Below, piece by piece: positions 1-7,306 of a DNA stretch of 16,058 nt. The notes beneath the pieces were generated by a model that did no database searches, was not told where the DNA came from, and worked only from the letters and a program-made list of their open reading frames with translations. Position numbers and translations under genes: made by a program. The stretch is taken from contig DAONLG010000031.1 of assembly GCA_035406565.1 (NCBI GenBank), positions 1-16,058 on the forward strand. Reading direction: 5' to 3'. Numbering within the stretch: position 1 is the first letter of the stretch; every line of letters begins with the position of its first letter. Source of the DNA: Soehngenia sp035406565 (GTDB taxonomy: Bacteria; Bacillota; Clostridia; Tissierellales; Tissierellaceae).

Positions 1-680
1 GCAAACGCCAAAGCGTATGGCAGCATTGGTTGAATAGCTACAACGGCATAAGCGCCCAAAACTGCTGCTATTGGTTCAACAATTCCAGATGCCTGACCTA
101 AAAAGAATGATTTTCCCCTTGAATAACCTTCTCTTCTCAATGGAATGGACACTGCTGCTCCTTCAGGAAAGTTTTGAAGCCCTATGCCAAGTGCCAATAC
201 ACTAGCCCCTGCAATAGTCGCTCCTGATGCATCTCCTAAAGCCGCTGCTCCAAAAGCAACACCAACAGCTAAACCTTCAGGTATATTGTGCAATGTAATT
301 GCTAGCACTAAAAGTATGCTCCTTTGCAAAGATGTCTTCGGCCCCTCAGCTTTCGAGCTTTCAAGACCCATATGCAAGTGAGGCATCAGTGTATCAACTA
401 AATATAAAAAACCGCCACCTAATAAAAATCCTATAGCTGCTGTCAAATAAGGCACTTGTCCTAAATTCTCCGCCATTTCTAGGCTTGGTTCTAACAATGA
501 CCAAAATGAAGCTGCTATCATTACGCCTGCTGCAAATCCCAGCATTCCATTTAAAACAGACTTATTTATAGTCTTAAAGAAAAACACTAACGCAGCACCT
601 AATGCTGTTACTCCATAAGTAAAAAGAGTTGCTAAGAATGCCTGCTGAACTGGTGAAAATGAATCCAAGAAATTTAGCAT
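1..680 (-). CDS. ZIP-family metal transporter (partial, C-terminus off the window)
   Basis: Membrane importer of divalent metal ions, probably zinc, possibly iron or manganese, of the ZIP/GufA-ZupT family. The visible 226 residues start at an ATG at 680 preceded by AGGGAGAG. Several hydrophobic segments are evident. Two family signatures are present: HNIPEG at residues 131-136 and QNFPEG at 169-174, which in this family sit in transmembrane helices 4 and 5 and form the metal site. A histidine-containing stretch (MPHLHMG, about 99-105) lies before them, where the family usually has a metal-binding loop. The gene begins 12 bases after the flavodiiron stop codon, and its SD sequence includes that stop, so the two are probably co-translated. 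The end of the gene lies beyond the left edge, so total length is unknown. Family assignment is firm; metal specificity cannot be read from sequence. Confidence 0.93.
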   Translation of the reverse strand, partial: MLNFLDSFSPVQQAFLATLFTYGVTALGAALVFFFKTINKSVLNGMLGFAAGVMIAASFWSLLEPSLEMAENLGQVPYLTAAIGFLLGGGFLYLVDTLMPHLHMGLESSKAEGPKTSLQRSILLVLAITLHNIPEGLAVGVAFGAAALGDASGATIAGASVLALGIGLQNFPEGAAVSIPLRREGYSRGKSFFLGQASGIVEPIAAVLGAYAVVAIQPMLPYALAF

Positions 681-692
681 GTTTTTCTCTCC

Positions 693-1904
693 CTAAATTC
701 CAATATTATTTATCAATGCGTCTACTCTTTTTTTAATCACATCAATATCTTCATTTCTAGCTCTGCCATTGAATATATAGGTATCTACAAAGTCCCAATT
801 TAATTTATATCTGTTCATTATGTCATCTAATTCTTTCTGTAATCCACTAGTCCATCCATAAGACCCAAATGCAAGTGCATGTCTTTTAAGTATTTTCTTC
901 CTGCCTATCTCTTCTAATGCGCAGGCAACAGGTGGAAACATCTGATATTCATATGTTGGAGCTGCTATTATTACTCCTGACGAGCTCAATACAGATTTAA
1001 GCATAGTTCCCCAATTTGTCTCAGGCAGTCTATGAACATTTAGCTTTATGTTCTTTTCAGTGATATATTTTTCAATCTCTTTGACTGCTTCTTCAGTTCT
1101 TCCATACATTGATCCCCATAATATGGTTATCTCTTTTCTGCCATACCCTAGAGCATAGTCAATGTAGTTTTTATACATCTGCACTATCTTGCTTGGGTCT
1201 TTTCTCCAAACTATCCCATGCCCCGGTGCTATTGTCTTTGCCCCTAATTCTTCATATTTATCAACTGCCCTTTTTACTTGTTGTGAAAAGGTCATCATTA
1301 CATTTGCATAATATCTCAAGCCCTCATCATCTAAATATCTCAAATCCTCATCGGTTAAATCGTCATCAAAATCATAGTCTGTCTTTCCAAATGTTCCAAA
1401 TAAATCACAAGTAAATGCTGTTTTTGTAGATTTTTCAAAAGTCATCATAGTTTCAGGCCAATGCACATTAGGTACTTCATAAAACTCTAAAACTTTTCCA
1501 TCCCCTAAATCAAGCGTATCCAAAGTTTGTACTACCCTTACATTTTCTTCTTGGTCGAAGAATGCTTTCATTAAATTTGCTGCTTTTTTAGTACAAACCA
1601 CTTCAAAATCTGTGTTGAGTTTTTTGAAATCCTTAATCCATCCAGAATGATCAGGCTCCATGTGATTTATCACTAAGTACTTTATATCTTCTAACTTAAC
1701 TTCTGCTTTGTCTAATAGCTCAAATAATTTTTCAGGGACTCCATCCCAATCACAAAAGCCGTCTATTATGGCTGTTTTTTCTCCCTTTACAATATAAGAA
1801 TTCAATGATACTCCATTTGGTATCTCCCACATTCCCTCAAACAATATTCCATCTAAACTTGCAGACAATTTAGTTATTCCATCACCTAATTTTATTACAT
1901 CCAT
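693..1904 (-). CDS. fprA: Flavodiiron protein (FprA family A-type flavoprotein)
   Basis: Cytoplasmic enzyme that reduces O2 to water and/or NO to N2O, protecting anaerobes; electrons usually come from rubredoxin or a similar partner, which is not seen here. The 403-residue protein has the two standard parts. The N-terminal metallo-beta-lactamase-like diiron domain (about 1-250) carries all expected ligands: H81, E83, D85, H86, H148, D167 and H229. The C-terminal flavodoxin domain (about 258-400) has the FMN phosphate loop GSMYGRT near 264-270 and APTYEYQMFPP near 315-325. Length is typical. I chose the ATG at 1904, which has a strong SD (AAGGAGGGG) close upstream; an in-frame start 18 bases earlier would put the SD inside the gene. 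The downstream neighbour is a ZIP transporter. A promoter and a Rex-like palindrome precede the gene. O2 versus NO preference cannot be decided from sequence. Confidence 0.96.
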   Translation of the reverse strand: MDVIKLGDGITKLSASLDGILFEGMWEIPNGVSLNSYIVKGEKTAIIDGFCDWDGVPEKLFELLDKAEVKLEDIKYLVINHMEPDHSGWIKDFKKLNTDFEVVCTKKAANLMKAFFDQEENVRVVQTLDTLDLGDGKVLEFYEVPNVHWPETMMTFEKSTKTAFTCDLFGTFGKTDYDFDDDLTDEDLRYLDDEGLRYYANVMMTFSQQVKRAVDKYEELGAKTIAPGHGIVWRKDPSKIVQMYKNYIDYALGYGRKEITILWGSMYGRTEEAVKEIEKYITEKNIKLNVHRLPETNWGTMLKSVLSSSGVIIAAPTYEYQMFPPVACALEEIGRKKILKRHALAFGSYGWTSGLQKELDDIMNRYKLNWDFVDTYIFNGRARNEDIDVIKKRVDALINNIGI

Positions 1905-1959
1905 TCTACCCCTCCTTATCATTTCTGTAACTTTTTCATTCTTGAAATATTATTAAAAT

Positions 1960-1977
1960 ATGTTATCTATTTAACAT
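1960..1977. promoter_or_regulatory. Rex-like operator palindrome over the flavodiiron promoter
   Basis: ATGTTATCTATTTAACAT is an inverted repeat with 6-base arms (ATGTTA/TAACAT). It overlaps the last bases of the -10 hexamer and the expected transcription start. Against the Rex consensus known from Gram-positive bacteria (TTGTTAA, four bases, TTAACAA) it matches 11 of 14 defined positions. Rex senses NADH/NAD+, which would suit an oxygen-reducing flavoprotein. Binding is inferred; other regulators with AT-rich dyads remain possible. Confidence 0.4.
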
Positions 1978-2004
1978 TTTATCAAATGCTGCCCTTATTT
2001 TCAA
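1976..2004 (-). promoter_or_regulatory. Sigma-A type promoter of the flavodiiron gene
   Basis: On the minus strand TTGAAA (1999-2004) is followed after exactly 17 bases by TAAAAT (1976-1981). Each hexamer differs from consensus at one position. It lies about 70 bases upstream of the flavodiiron start codon. Inferred from sequence only. Confidence 0.65.
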
Positions 2005-2009
2005 TAACA

Positions 2010-2038
2010 TTGTAATTGCAGCTATAAAATGGTAAATT
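2010..2038 (+). promoter_or_regulatory. Candidate promoter of the GNAT gene
   Basis: TTGTAA (2010-2015), a 17-base gap and TAAATT (2033-2038) lie about 28 bases before the GNAT start; each hexamer matches 4 of 6 consensus bases. TATAAA at 2023-2028 is an alternative -10 with a poorer -35. The region is very AT-rich, so the exact choice is uncertain. Confidence 0.33.
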
Positions 2039-2066
2039 AAATATGTAAGAATTAAGAGGTGATCAT

Positions 2067-2555
2067 ATGATAGAAATTATATTAGCTTATGATGAGCTTG
2101 AAACGATTAGAGATTTATTTGAAGAATATACAAATATGCTCATACAAAAGGATGAAAAGTTTAGGGATTATTTATCTGAGCAAAACTATGATGAAGAGTT
2201 TGAAAATCCCAAAATAAAATATGGGCTCCCCTACGGAAGACTTTTTCTGTTGAAATTAGATAAAATCCCAATTGGTTGTGTGGCTTTGAGAAAAGTAAAT
2301 GAATCAGCTTGTGAAATGAAAAGACTTTACATAAAACCTGAGTACAGGGGAAATAGGTATTCGCATTTACTCGTTGATAAAGTTATTGAGTCAGCTAAAG
2401 AAATAGGATATGAATACATAATTTTAGATACACTCCCATATTTAGAAACAGCATTAAAGCTGTATATAGAATACGGATTTGAAGAAACAGAGCCATTCAA
2501 TGACAATCCGATGGGAAATTCAATTTACATGAGATTAAAAATAAGTGGTGAATAA
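2067..2555 (+). CDS. GNAT family N-acetyltransferase
   Basis: Probable acetyl-CoA-dependent acetyltransferase of unknown substrate, cytoplasmic, 162 residues, a usual length for a single GNAT domain. The conserved core is visible: a beta strand and turn MKRLYIKPEYRGNRYSHLLV (residues 84-103), then an alpha helix and the strand-helix YIILDTLPYLETALKLYIEYGF (about 117-138), whose final Y-x-x-x-GF element is typical. The acetyl-CoA loop normally reads R/Q-x-x-G-x-G/A; here R94 is followed by R97 and S99 where glycines are usual, a mild departure. The ATG at 2067 has the SD GAGGTGA. The gene stands alone, divergent from the flavodiiron gene and convergent with the ribose operon, so context does not suggest a substrate. 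Confidence 0.88.
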   Translation: MIEIILAYDELETIRDLFEEYTNMLIQKDEKFRDYLSEQNYDEEFENPKIKYGLPYGRLFLLKLDKIPIGCVALRKVNESACEMKRLYIKPEYRGNRYSHLLVDKVIESAKEIGYEYIILDTLPYLETALKLYIEYGFEETEPFNDNPMGNSIYMRLKISGE

Positions 2556-2571
2556 TTCACCACTTATTTTT
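2537..2571. terminator. Bidirectional intrinsic terminator between the GNAT gene and rbsB
   Basis: A perfect 16-base-pair stem (2537-2552 with 2556-2571) with a 3-base loop TAA. The core TAAGTGGTGAA pairs with TTCACCACTTA, and A/T runs on both sides give a U-tract in either direction. The loop is the GNAT stop codon (2553-2555). The hairpin ends 4 bases past the rbsB stop, so it also terminates the ribose operon. Confidence 0.9.
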
Positions 2572-2575
2572 ATGC

Positions 2576-3493
2576 TTATTTTGTAACTAATTGTAATTCA
2601 ACAGGTATATTTGTGTCAACTTGTTCTCCGTTTAATACTTTGATTGCTGTCTCAATTGCAATTTCACCCATTAAACCAGGTTGTTGAGCAACTGTTGCTG
2701 CCATTTCACCAGCTTCTACAGCTTTTACTGCATCGTCAGTTGCATCAAAGCCAACTACGATTATATCTCTTCCACTTGCTTTTATTGCTTCTAAAGCACC
2801 TAAAGCCATTTCATCATTGTGAGCAAATACAGCATCTATTTCAGGTTGAGATTGAAGGATATTTTCCATTACATCTAAGCCTTTTGCTCTATCAAAATCT
2901 GCAGTTTGTCTAGCAACTACTTCAATTTCTGTGCCTTCTAAAGCAGCATTAAATCCTTCTCCTCTTTCTCTAGCTGCACTTGTCCCAGCTATACCTTCTA
3001 GTTCAACTACTTTGCCTTTGCCGCCTAACTGTTCAATTATAAATTCTCCTGCCATCTTACCTCCTGCTACGTTGTCAGATGCGATATGGCAAACTACTTC
3101 TCCCCCGTTTGATGCTCTATCAACTGTTATAACTGGTATACCTGCATCATTAGCAGCCAATACGCTGTTTACGACAGCGTCAGAATCAGTAGGATTGATT
3201 ATGATAAGATCTACTTTTTTAGTGATTAAGTCTTCTACATTTGAAGCTTCTTTTGTTGGATCATCTTGTGAGTCTAATACTATCAATTCTACACCTAAAT
3301 CTTTAGCTTTTTGCTCTGCCCCTTCTTTAAGTGTTACAAAAAATGGATTTGATTGTGTAGAAACTACAAAACCCACTGTTTTCCCCTCAGTAGTTCCACC
3401 GTTAGTTTCTTCTCCTTCATTAGAAGTAGATGTGCATGCAACAAGTGAAATACTAAGCACTAGTACCATCATCAGTGCCATTAATTTTTTCAT
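2576..3493 (-). CDS. rbsB: Ribose ABC transporter, substrate-binding lipoprotein
   Basis: Captures D-ribose outside the membrane and delivers it to RbsC/RbsA. The 305-residue precursor has a lipoprotein signal: MKK, a hydrophobic stretch, then lipobox LVAC with the lipidated Cys at residue 20. A low-complexity Ser/Thr/Glu/Gly linker (21-38) precedes a type I periplasmic-binding fold. All ten ribose-contacting residues known from the E. coli protein can be matched: N49, F51, F52, D125, R126, R177, F200, N226, D250 and Q270. This makes ribose the very likely ligand, rather than another pentose or galactose. The ATG at 3493 has the SD AAAGGAGGA. It is last in the operon, after rbsD, with a small hairpin in the gap before it and a strong terminator just after it. 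Confidence 0.97.
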   Translation of the reverse strand: MKKLMALMMVLVLSISLVACTSTSNEGEETNGGTTEGKTVGFVVSTQSNPFFVTLKEGAEQKAKDLGVELIVLDSQDDPTKEASNVEDLITKKVDLIIINPTDSDAVVNSVLAANDAGIPVITVDRASNGGEVVCHIASDNVAGGKMAGEFIIEQLGGKGKVVELEGIAGTSAARERGEGFNAALEGTEIEVVARQTADFDRAKGLDVMENILQSQPEIDAVFAHNDEMALGALEAIKASGRDIIVVGFDATDDAVKAVEAGEMAATVAQQPGLMGEIAIETAIKVLNGEQVDTNIPVELQLVTK

Positions 3494-3526
3494 ATCAAAT
3501 TCCTCCTTTAATTCTTTTATTTTTTA

Positions 3527-3542
3527 AACAGCAAAAGCTGTT
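3527..3542 (-). other. Small intercistronic hairpin between rbsD and rbsB
   Basis: AACAGC and GCTGTT form a 6-base-pair stem around a 4-base loop (UUUU in the mRNA) in the 55-base gap upstream of rbsB. The sequence after it on the minus strand is A-rich, so it is unlikely to terminate. It could act as an mRNA processing or stability element that lets the binding protein be made in excess; this is inference. Confidence 0.4.
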
Positions 3543-3548
3543 ATAAAC

Positions 3549-3947
3549 TTAAAATACAACTCCAGATTTTAATATTATATTTGAATATGGAGTAAATTCT
3601 CCAGTTCTAATAGCTGCTTTGCAGTCTTTAGATAGCTCTTTTAGTTTTTCGTGTTCTATCTCTGTCACTTTGAACTCGCCGTTTATCACAGAATCAAGTT
3701 TCTCTTTCATATGAGGACTTACACTTTTTAATTCCACATCTATATAAGCTTCTTCTACTTTTAAATCCTCTAATACTGCTTTTAAAACCTCTATAAATCC
3801 AGGTATTCCCTCTACTAATGCTAAGTCTATAAGTTTAACACCCTTTGGCACGGGCATTCCCGCATCCCCTATGAGGATCATATCCATATGCCCCATCTCA
3901 GCAACTAATTTAGAAAGTTCTCCATTTAGTATTCCTCTTTTTTTCAT
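3549..3947 (-). CDS. rbsD: D-ribose pyranase RbsD
   Basis: Interconverts the beta-pyranose and beta-furanose forms of ribose so that RbsK receives its furanose substrate; the family acts in the cytoplasm as a ring-shaped oligomer. The 132-residue product is of usual length. It opens MKKRGILNGELSKLVAEMGH, with the catalytic His at residue 20, followed by GDAGMPVP with D28. The C-terminal TPYSNIIL (119-126) supplies the conserved Tyr and Asn of the active site. The ATG at 3947 is chosen because the SD GAGGTGATAGG lies just before it; a start 48 bases further upstream would extend into rbsC. The gap to the rbsC stop is 10 bases. In E. coli and B. subtilis rbsD precedes rbsA; here it sits between rbsC and rbsB. 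Confidence 0.95.
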   Translation of the reverse strand: MKKRGILNGELSKLVAEMGHMDMILIGDAGMPVPKGVKLIDLALVEGIPGFIEVLKAVLEDLKVEEAYIDVELKSVSPHMKEKLDSVINGEFKVTEIEHEKLKELSKDCKAAIRTGEFTPYSNIILKSGVVF

Positions 3948-3957
3948 CCTATCACCT

Positions 3958-4893
3958 CTATTTGTTTTTATCTTTTCTATCCAATAAAACTGCAATCAGT
4001 ATGACAATTGCCCTGACAATCATTTGATAATAAGACTGAACATCAAGTAAATTTAAAGCATTGTTTAATATCCCTATTATCATAGCACCTACAACAGTTC
4101 CTAAAATCATACCCTGTCCACCTGCTAGAGATGTCCCTCCAAGTACTACAGCGGCGATAGCATCAAGCTCATATCCATCTCCTGCTGTTGGCTGGGCTGA
4201 AGATAATCTTGACAGCACAATTATTCCAGCAACAGAAGCTAAAATCCCGCTTATCATATAAGCTAACATCTTAACTCTATCTGTGTTTACTCCTGAAAGC
4301 AGTGCAGCTTGTTCATTCCCTCCAACCGCATATACATGCCTGCCGTATTTTGTGTTGTGAAGAACATGATAGCAAATTATAAAAACAACAATCATCATAA
4401 CAACAGCAACAGGAATGCCCAGTATTTCTCCCCTAGCTATGTATCTAAGCGTATTTGTAGCGCTTTCTCCTTTTACTGCAATTGGCTTTCCATTTGTAAA
4501 TACCATAGTCGCCCCTCTTAAGAGAATCATGGTAGCTAAAGTTGCAATAAAAGGTTGGACTTTGCCTTTAGTGATGACCACTCCATTAAATAATCCAAAA
4601 AATGCTCCTACTAAAATTGCTGCTAAAAAAGCTAAGACTACATTTGTACCATTAGTCAACAAATATGCACATATTGCTCCTGAAAATCCTAATATAGAAC
4701 CAACTGAAAGATCTATTCCAGCAGTTAATATGACAAAAGTCATGCCTGCTGCAATTATTGCATTTATTGAAGTCTGTCGTAAAACAGTCAATAAATTATC
4801 TTTTGTAAGAAAATTTGGGCTTAAAATGCTCACCACTACAACTATCAATACAAGCCCTAAAACCGGCTTTGCTTTAGCTAATTTTGCTTTCAA
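3958..4893 (-). CDS. rbsC: Ribose ABC transporter permease RbsC
   Basis: Integral membrane permease of the ribose importer, 311 residues, of the BPD_transp_2 family used by Rbs/Xyl/Ara-type systems. It is hydrophobic almost throughout. Recognisable landmarks are SPNFLTKDNLLTVLRQTSINA near the N-terminus, AGMTFVILTAGIDLSVGSIL (about 48-67), and the cytoplasmic loop LDAIAAVVLGGTSLAGGQG (about 242-260) that contacts the ATPase. The start is a TTG at 4893, with AGGAGG 9 bases upstream inside the end of rbsA; no ATG is better placed. The gene overlaps rbsA by 20 bases. The N-terminus is shorter than in E. coli RbsC, which has extra residues before the first membrane segment. Confidence 0.96.
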   Translation of the reverse strand: MKAKLAKAKPVLGLVLIVVVVSILSPNFLTKDNLLTVLRQTSINAIIAAGMTFVILTAGIDLSVGSILGFSGAICAYLLTNGTNVVLAFLAAILVGAFFGLFNGVVITKGKVQPFIATLATMILLRGATMVFTNGKPIAVKGESATNTLRYIARGEILGIPVAVVMMIVVFIICYHVLHNTKYGRHVYAVGGNEQAALLSGVNTDRVKMLAYMISGILASVAGIIVLSRLSSAQPTAGDGYELDAIAAVVLGGTSLAGGQGMILGTVVGAMIIGILNNALNLLDVQSYYQMIVRAIVILIAVLLDRKDKNK

Positions 4894-6388
4894 GTCTGTC
4901 TTCCTCCTCTTTTATGATATAGTTCATTATTTTTTCAGAAGTAGCTTCCTCTTTGTTTAGCTCTCCTTTTATCTTGCCTTCATGCATTATAATTATCCTA
5001 TCACTCATTCCTAAAATTTCTGGCATTTCTGAAGATATCATAATTACACTATGCCCTTCTTTTTTTATCGAATTCAATAAATCGTATATCTCTCGTTTTG
5101 CTCCTACATCTATTCCCCTTGTCGGTTCATCTAATATGAGTACTTTTGGCTCTGTTAAAAGAGATTTTGCTATCGCTACTTTTTGTTGATTTCCTCCGCT
5201 TAAATTTTTAACTTTCTGAGTCAAGCTAGGGGTCTTGATATTGATTTTCTTTCTATAATCTTCTGATACTCTCTCCTCTTTTTTCTTGTCAAGCCCAATT
5301 GCCCTTTTAAATTTATCGAGTGATGATAGGGTTATATTAGACTTCACATCCATAGAAAGTACCAATCCTTCAGATTTTCTATCTTCTGACACATACATTA
5401 TCCCGTTTTCAATTGCTTCCTTGGGAGAATTAAATTTTACTTTCTTCCCTTCTAATATCATCTCTCCTTCATCAATTGGATACAATCCAAATATTGTTTT
5501 CCCTAATTCGCTTCTTCCAGCCCCAACTAGCCCAGATATGCCTAGTACTTCTCCTCTTTTTAAGCTAAAAGATATGTTTTTAATATATTTATTAGTTAAA
5601 TTCTTTACCTCAAAGACATATTCATTTGCCTCTGCTTTTAAATATGGGAATTGTTCATCTAATGTTCTACCTACCATTAATTTAATTATCTCATCCTCAT
5701 CTAATTCGCTTACCAATCGTTCATCTATAAATTTGCCATCTCTTAAAACCGTAGCTCTGTCACAAATCTCAAATACTTCTTTAAGTCTATGAGAAATATA
5801 CACTATTGCTTTATTTTCTGCTTTTAGTTCTCTTATGACCTCAAATAATATTTCTACTTCTTTATCTGTCAGTGTATCAGTAGGCTCATCCATTACGATT
5901 ACAGAAGCATTTAAAGATAGTGCCTTAGCAATTTCGACCATCTGTTGTTTTGCTATGGATATTTCATTTATTTTTAGCGTTGGATCTATGTCAACTTTTA
6001 ACCTATCTAATAACTTTTTAGCCTCTTTTATCATATAATCTTTTTTTAGCGTTTTATATGTAGTAGTTTCTTCTCTTCCTAAAAAAATATTTTCATAAAC
6101 TGTGAGGTTGGGTATTAGATTTAGCTCTTGGTGTATGATAGCAATTCCCTTACTAGAAGCATCTCTAGGATTTAAAACTTCTATCTCTTTCCCATCTAAT
6201 AATATTTTCCCTGTGTCTTTTGTGTATACGCCTGATAAGATTTTCATCAAAGTGCTTTTACCAGCTCCATTTTCACCTAAAAGAGCCATAACTTCGCCTT
6301 CATAAGCATTAAAGCTCACATTATCCAATGCTTTAACTCCAGGAAAGCTCTTTGAAATATTCTCCATTTTTAGTATTTCTCTTCCCAT
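4874..6388 (-). CDS. rbsA: Ribose ABC transporter ATP-binding protein RbsA
   Basis: Double-ATPase subunit that powers ribose import, 504 residues, at the inner face of the membrane. The first nucleotide-binding domain has Walker A GENGAGKS (38-45), Q-loop Q87, the family's altered signature ISIAKQQ (143-149), Walker B VIVMDE (163-168) and H200. The second domain has a degenerate Walker A, SGLVGAGRSE (285-294), a canonical signature LSGGNQQK (396-403) and Walker B VLILDE (416-421). This mixture of one good and one degenerate site is normal for sugar ATPases of this class. The ATG at 6388 follows the SD AGGAGAGAG. It starts 12 bases after rbsK and overlaps rbsC by 20 bases. The adjacent RbsB sequence supports ribose as the substrate. 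Confidence 0.96.
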   Translation of the reverse strand: MGREILKMENISKSFPGVKALDNVSFNAYEGEVMALLGENGAGKSTLMKILSGVYTKDTGKILLDGKEIEVLNPRDASSKGIAIIHQELNLIPNLTVYENIFLGREETTTYKTLKKDYMIKEAKKLLDRLKVDIDPTLKINEISIAKQQMVEIAKALSLNASVIVMDEPTDTLTDKEVEILFEVIRELKAENKAIVYISHRLKEVFEICDRATVLRDGKFIDERLVSELDEDEIIKLMVGRTLDEQFPYLKAEANEYVFEVKNLTNKYIKNISFSLKRGEVLGISGLVGAGRSELGKTIFGLYPIDEGEMILEGKKVKFNSPKEAIENGIMYVSEDRKSEGLVLSMDVKSNITLSSLDKFKRAIGLDKKKEERVSEDYRKKINIKTPSLTQKVKNLSGGNQQKVAIAKSLLTEPKVLILDEPTRGIDVGAKREIYDLLNSIKKEGHSVIMISSEMPEILGMSDRIIIMHEGKIKGELNKEEATSEKIMNYIIKEEEDRLESKIS

Positions 6389-6400
6389 AAATACTCTCTC

Positions 6401-7306
6401 CTATTTAAAATTTAATACTTCCTCTAGCATAGGCAATGAAGTCTGTGCGCCAAATCTTTGAATTGCAATAGCTGCTGTTCTCTGCCCCATATCAATTGCT
6501 TTGTCGATATCTTTTGTCTGTATGTAGTTGCCAACAAAACCGCCAATAAATGCATCCCCTGCAGCAGTGGAATCTACAGCTTTCACTTTATATGATGGAT
6601 ACAACTTAGTAGTATTTTTGTCTACATAAAGAGCCCCTTTTTCTCCTAATGTAACGATTATTTTTTTTATCTTTCTTTCAATCAAAGCCTTACTCGCATT
6701 AGTTAAATCATTTTCATCGTTAATTTCCATATGAGTTAATCTTGAAAGTTCATGTTCGTTAGGTATTATGATGTCTACATTTTCGATTATTTCATCGTCA
6801 AGCTCATATGCTGGTGCTGGATTTAATATAGTCAATTTATCATGCCTTTTAGCTAATTTTAATCCAAATTTGACTGTATCTATGGGTATCTCCAATTGAA
6901 ATACAACCACTTCTGCATTTTTTATTATTTCCTCATGCTCTAACAAATATGTTTCATCAACTTTTCCATTTGCTCCAGGTATGACAATTATATTGTTGTT
7001 TGCTTTTTTGTCTACATTTATTATAGCTATGCCTGTAGATGTGTCCTCTGTCTCAATATTTCTAGTATTCACTCCTGATTTTCTCATTGATTCTAATACT
7101 AAACTCGAAAAATTGTCATTTCCCACTTTCCCAAGAAAATCTACATCACAGCCTAATTTTGCCATTGCAACTGCTTGATTAGCACCTTTCCCTCCGGGTA
7201 TTTGCGAGAGGGAATTGCCCATTACTGTTTCCCCTATTTTAGGAATTTCATCAACTTCAACCACTAAGTCAAGGTTTATACTTCCAATGACAACAATCTT
7301 ACCCAT
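6401..7306 (-). CDS. rbsK: Ribokinase
   Basis: Phosphorylates ribose with ATP to ribose 5-phosphate, the entry to the pentose phosphate pathway. The 301-residue protein is a PfkB-family sugar kinase. It has the substrate-binding N-L-D motif near residues 11-13, the glycine-rich PfkB signature GGKGANQA (38-45), NPAPAY (162-167) and IPNEHE (181-186) typical of ribokinases, and DSTAAGDAF (245-253) with catalytic base D251. I use the ATG at 7306, which overlaps the last base of the rbsR stop (TGATG) and has AGGATGAG upstream; a TTG codon one position earlier is a weaker choice. The one-base overlap implies translational coupling to rbsR. Confidence 0.96.
   Translation of the reverse strand: MGKIVVIGSINLDLVVEVDEIPKIGETVMGNSLSQIPGGKGANQAVAMAKLGCDVDFLGKVGNDNFSSLVLESMRKSGVNTRNIETEDTSTGIAIINVDKKANNNIIVIPGANGKVDETYLLEHEEIIKNAEVVVFQLEIPIDTVKFGLKLAKRHDKLTILNPAPAYELDDEIIENVDIIIPNEHELSRLTHMEINDENDLTNASKALIERKIKKIIVTLGEKGALYVDKNTTKLYPSYKVKAVDSTAAGDAFIGGFVGNYIQTKDIDKAIDMGQRTAAIAIQRFGAQTSLPMLEEVLNFK

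Noticed and set aside
1905..2066. A small RNA or riboswitch in the divergent gap
   Set aside because: Only promoter-like elements and the short dyad are visible; no extended paired structure or U-tract was found.
2931..3527. A 198-codon open frame on the plus strand opposite rbsB
   Set aside because: It lies over rbsB, whose ten ribose-binding residues are intact. The plus-strand product is Ser/Thr/Pro-rich with no motif or SD.
4415..5792. Plus-strand open frames of 181 and 168 codons opposite rbsC and rbsA
   Set aside because: They are antisense to well-conserved genes and show no family motifs, as expected from AT-rich complementary coding.
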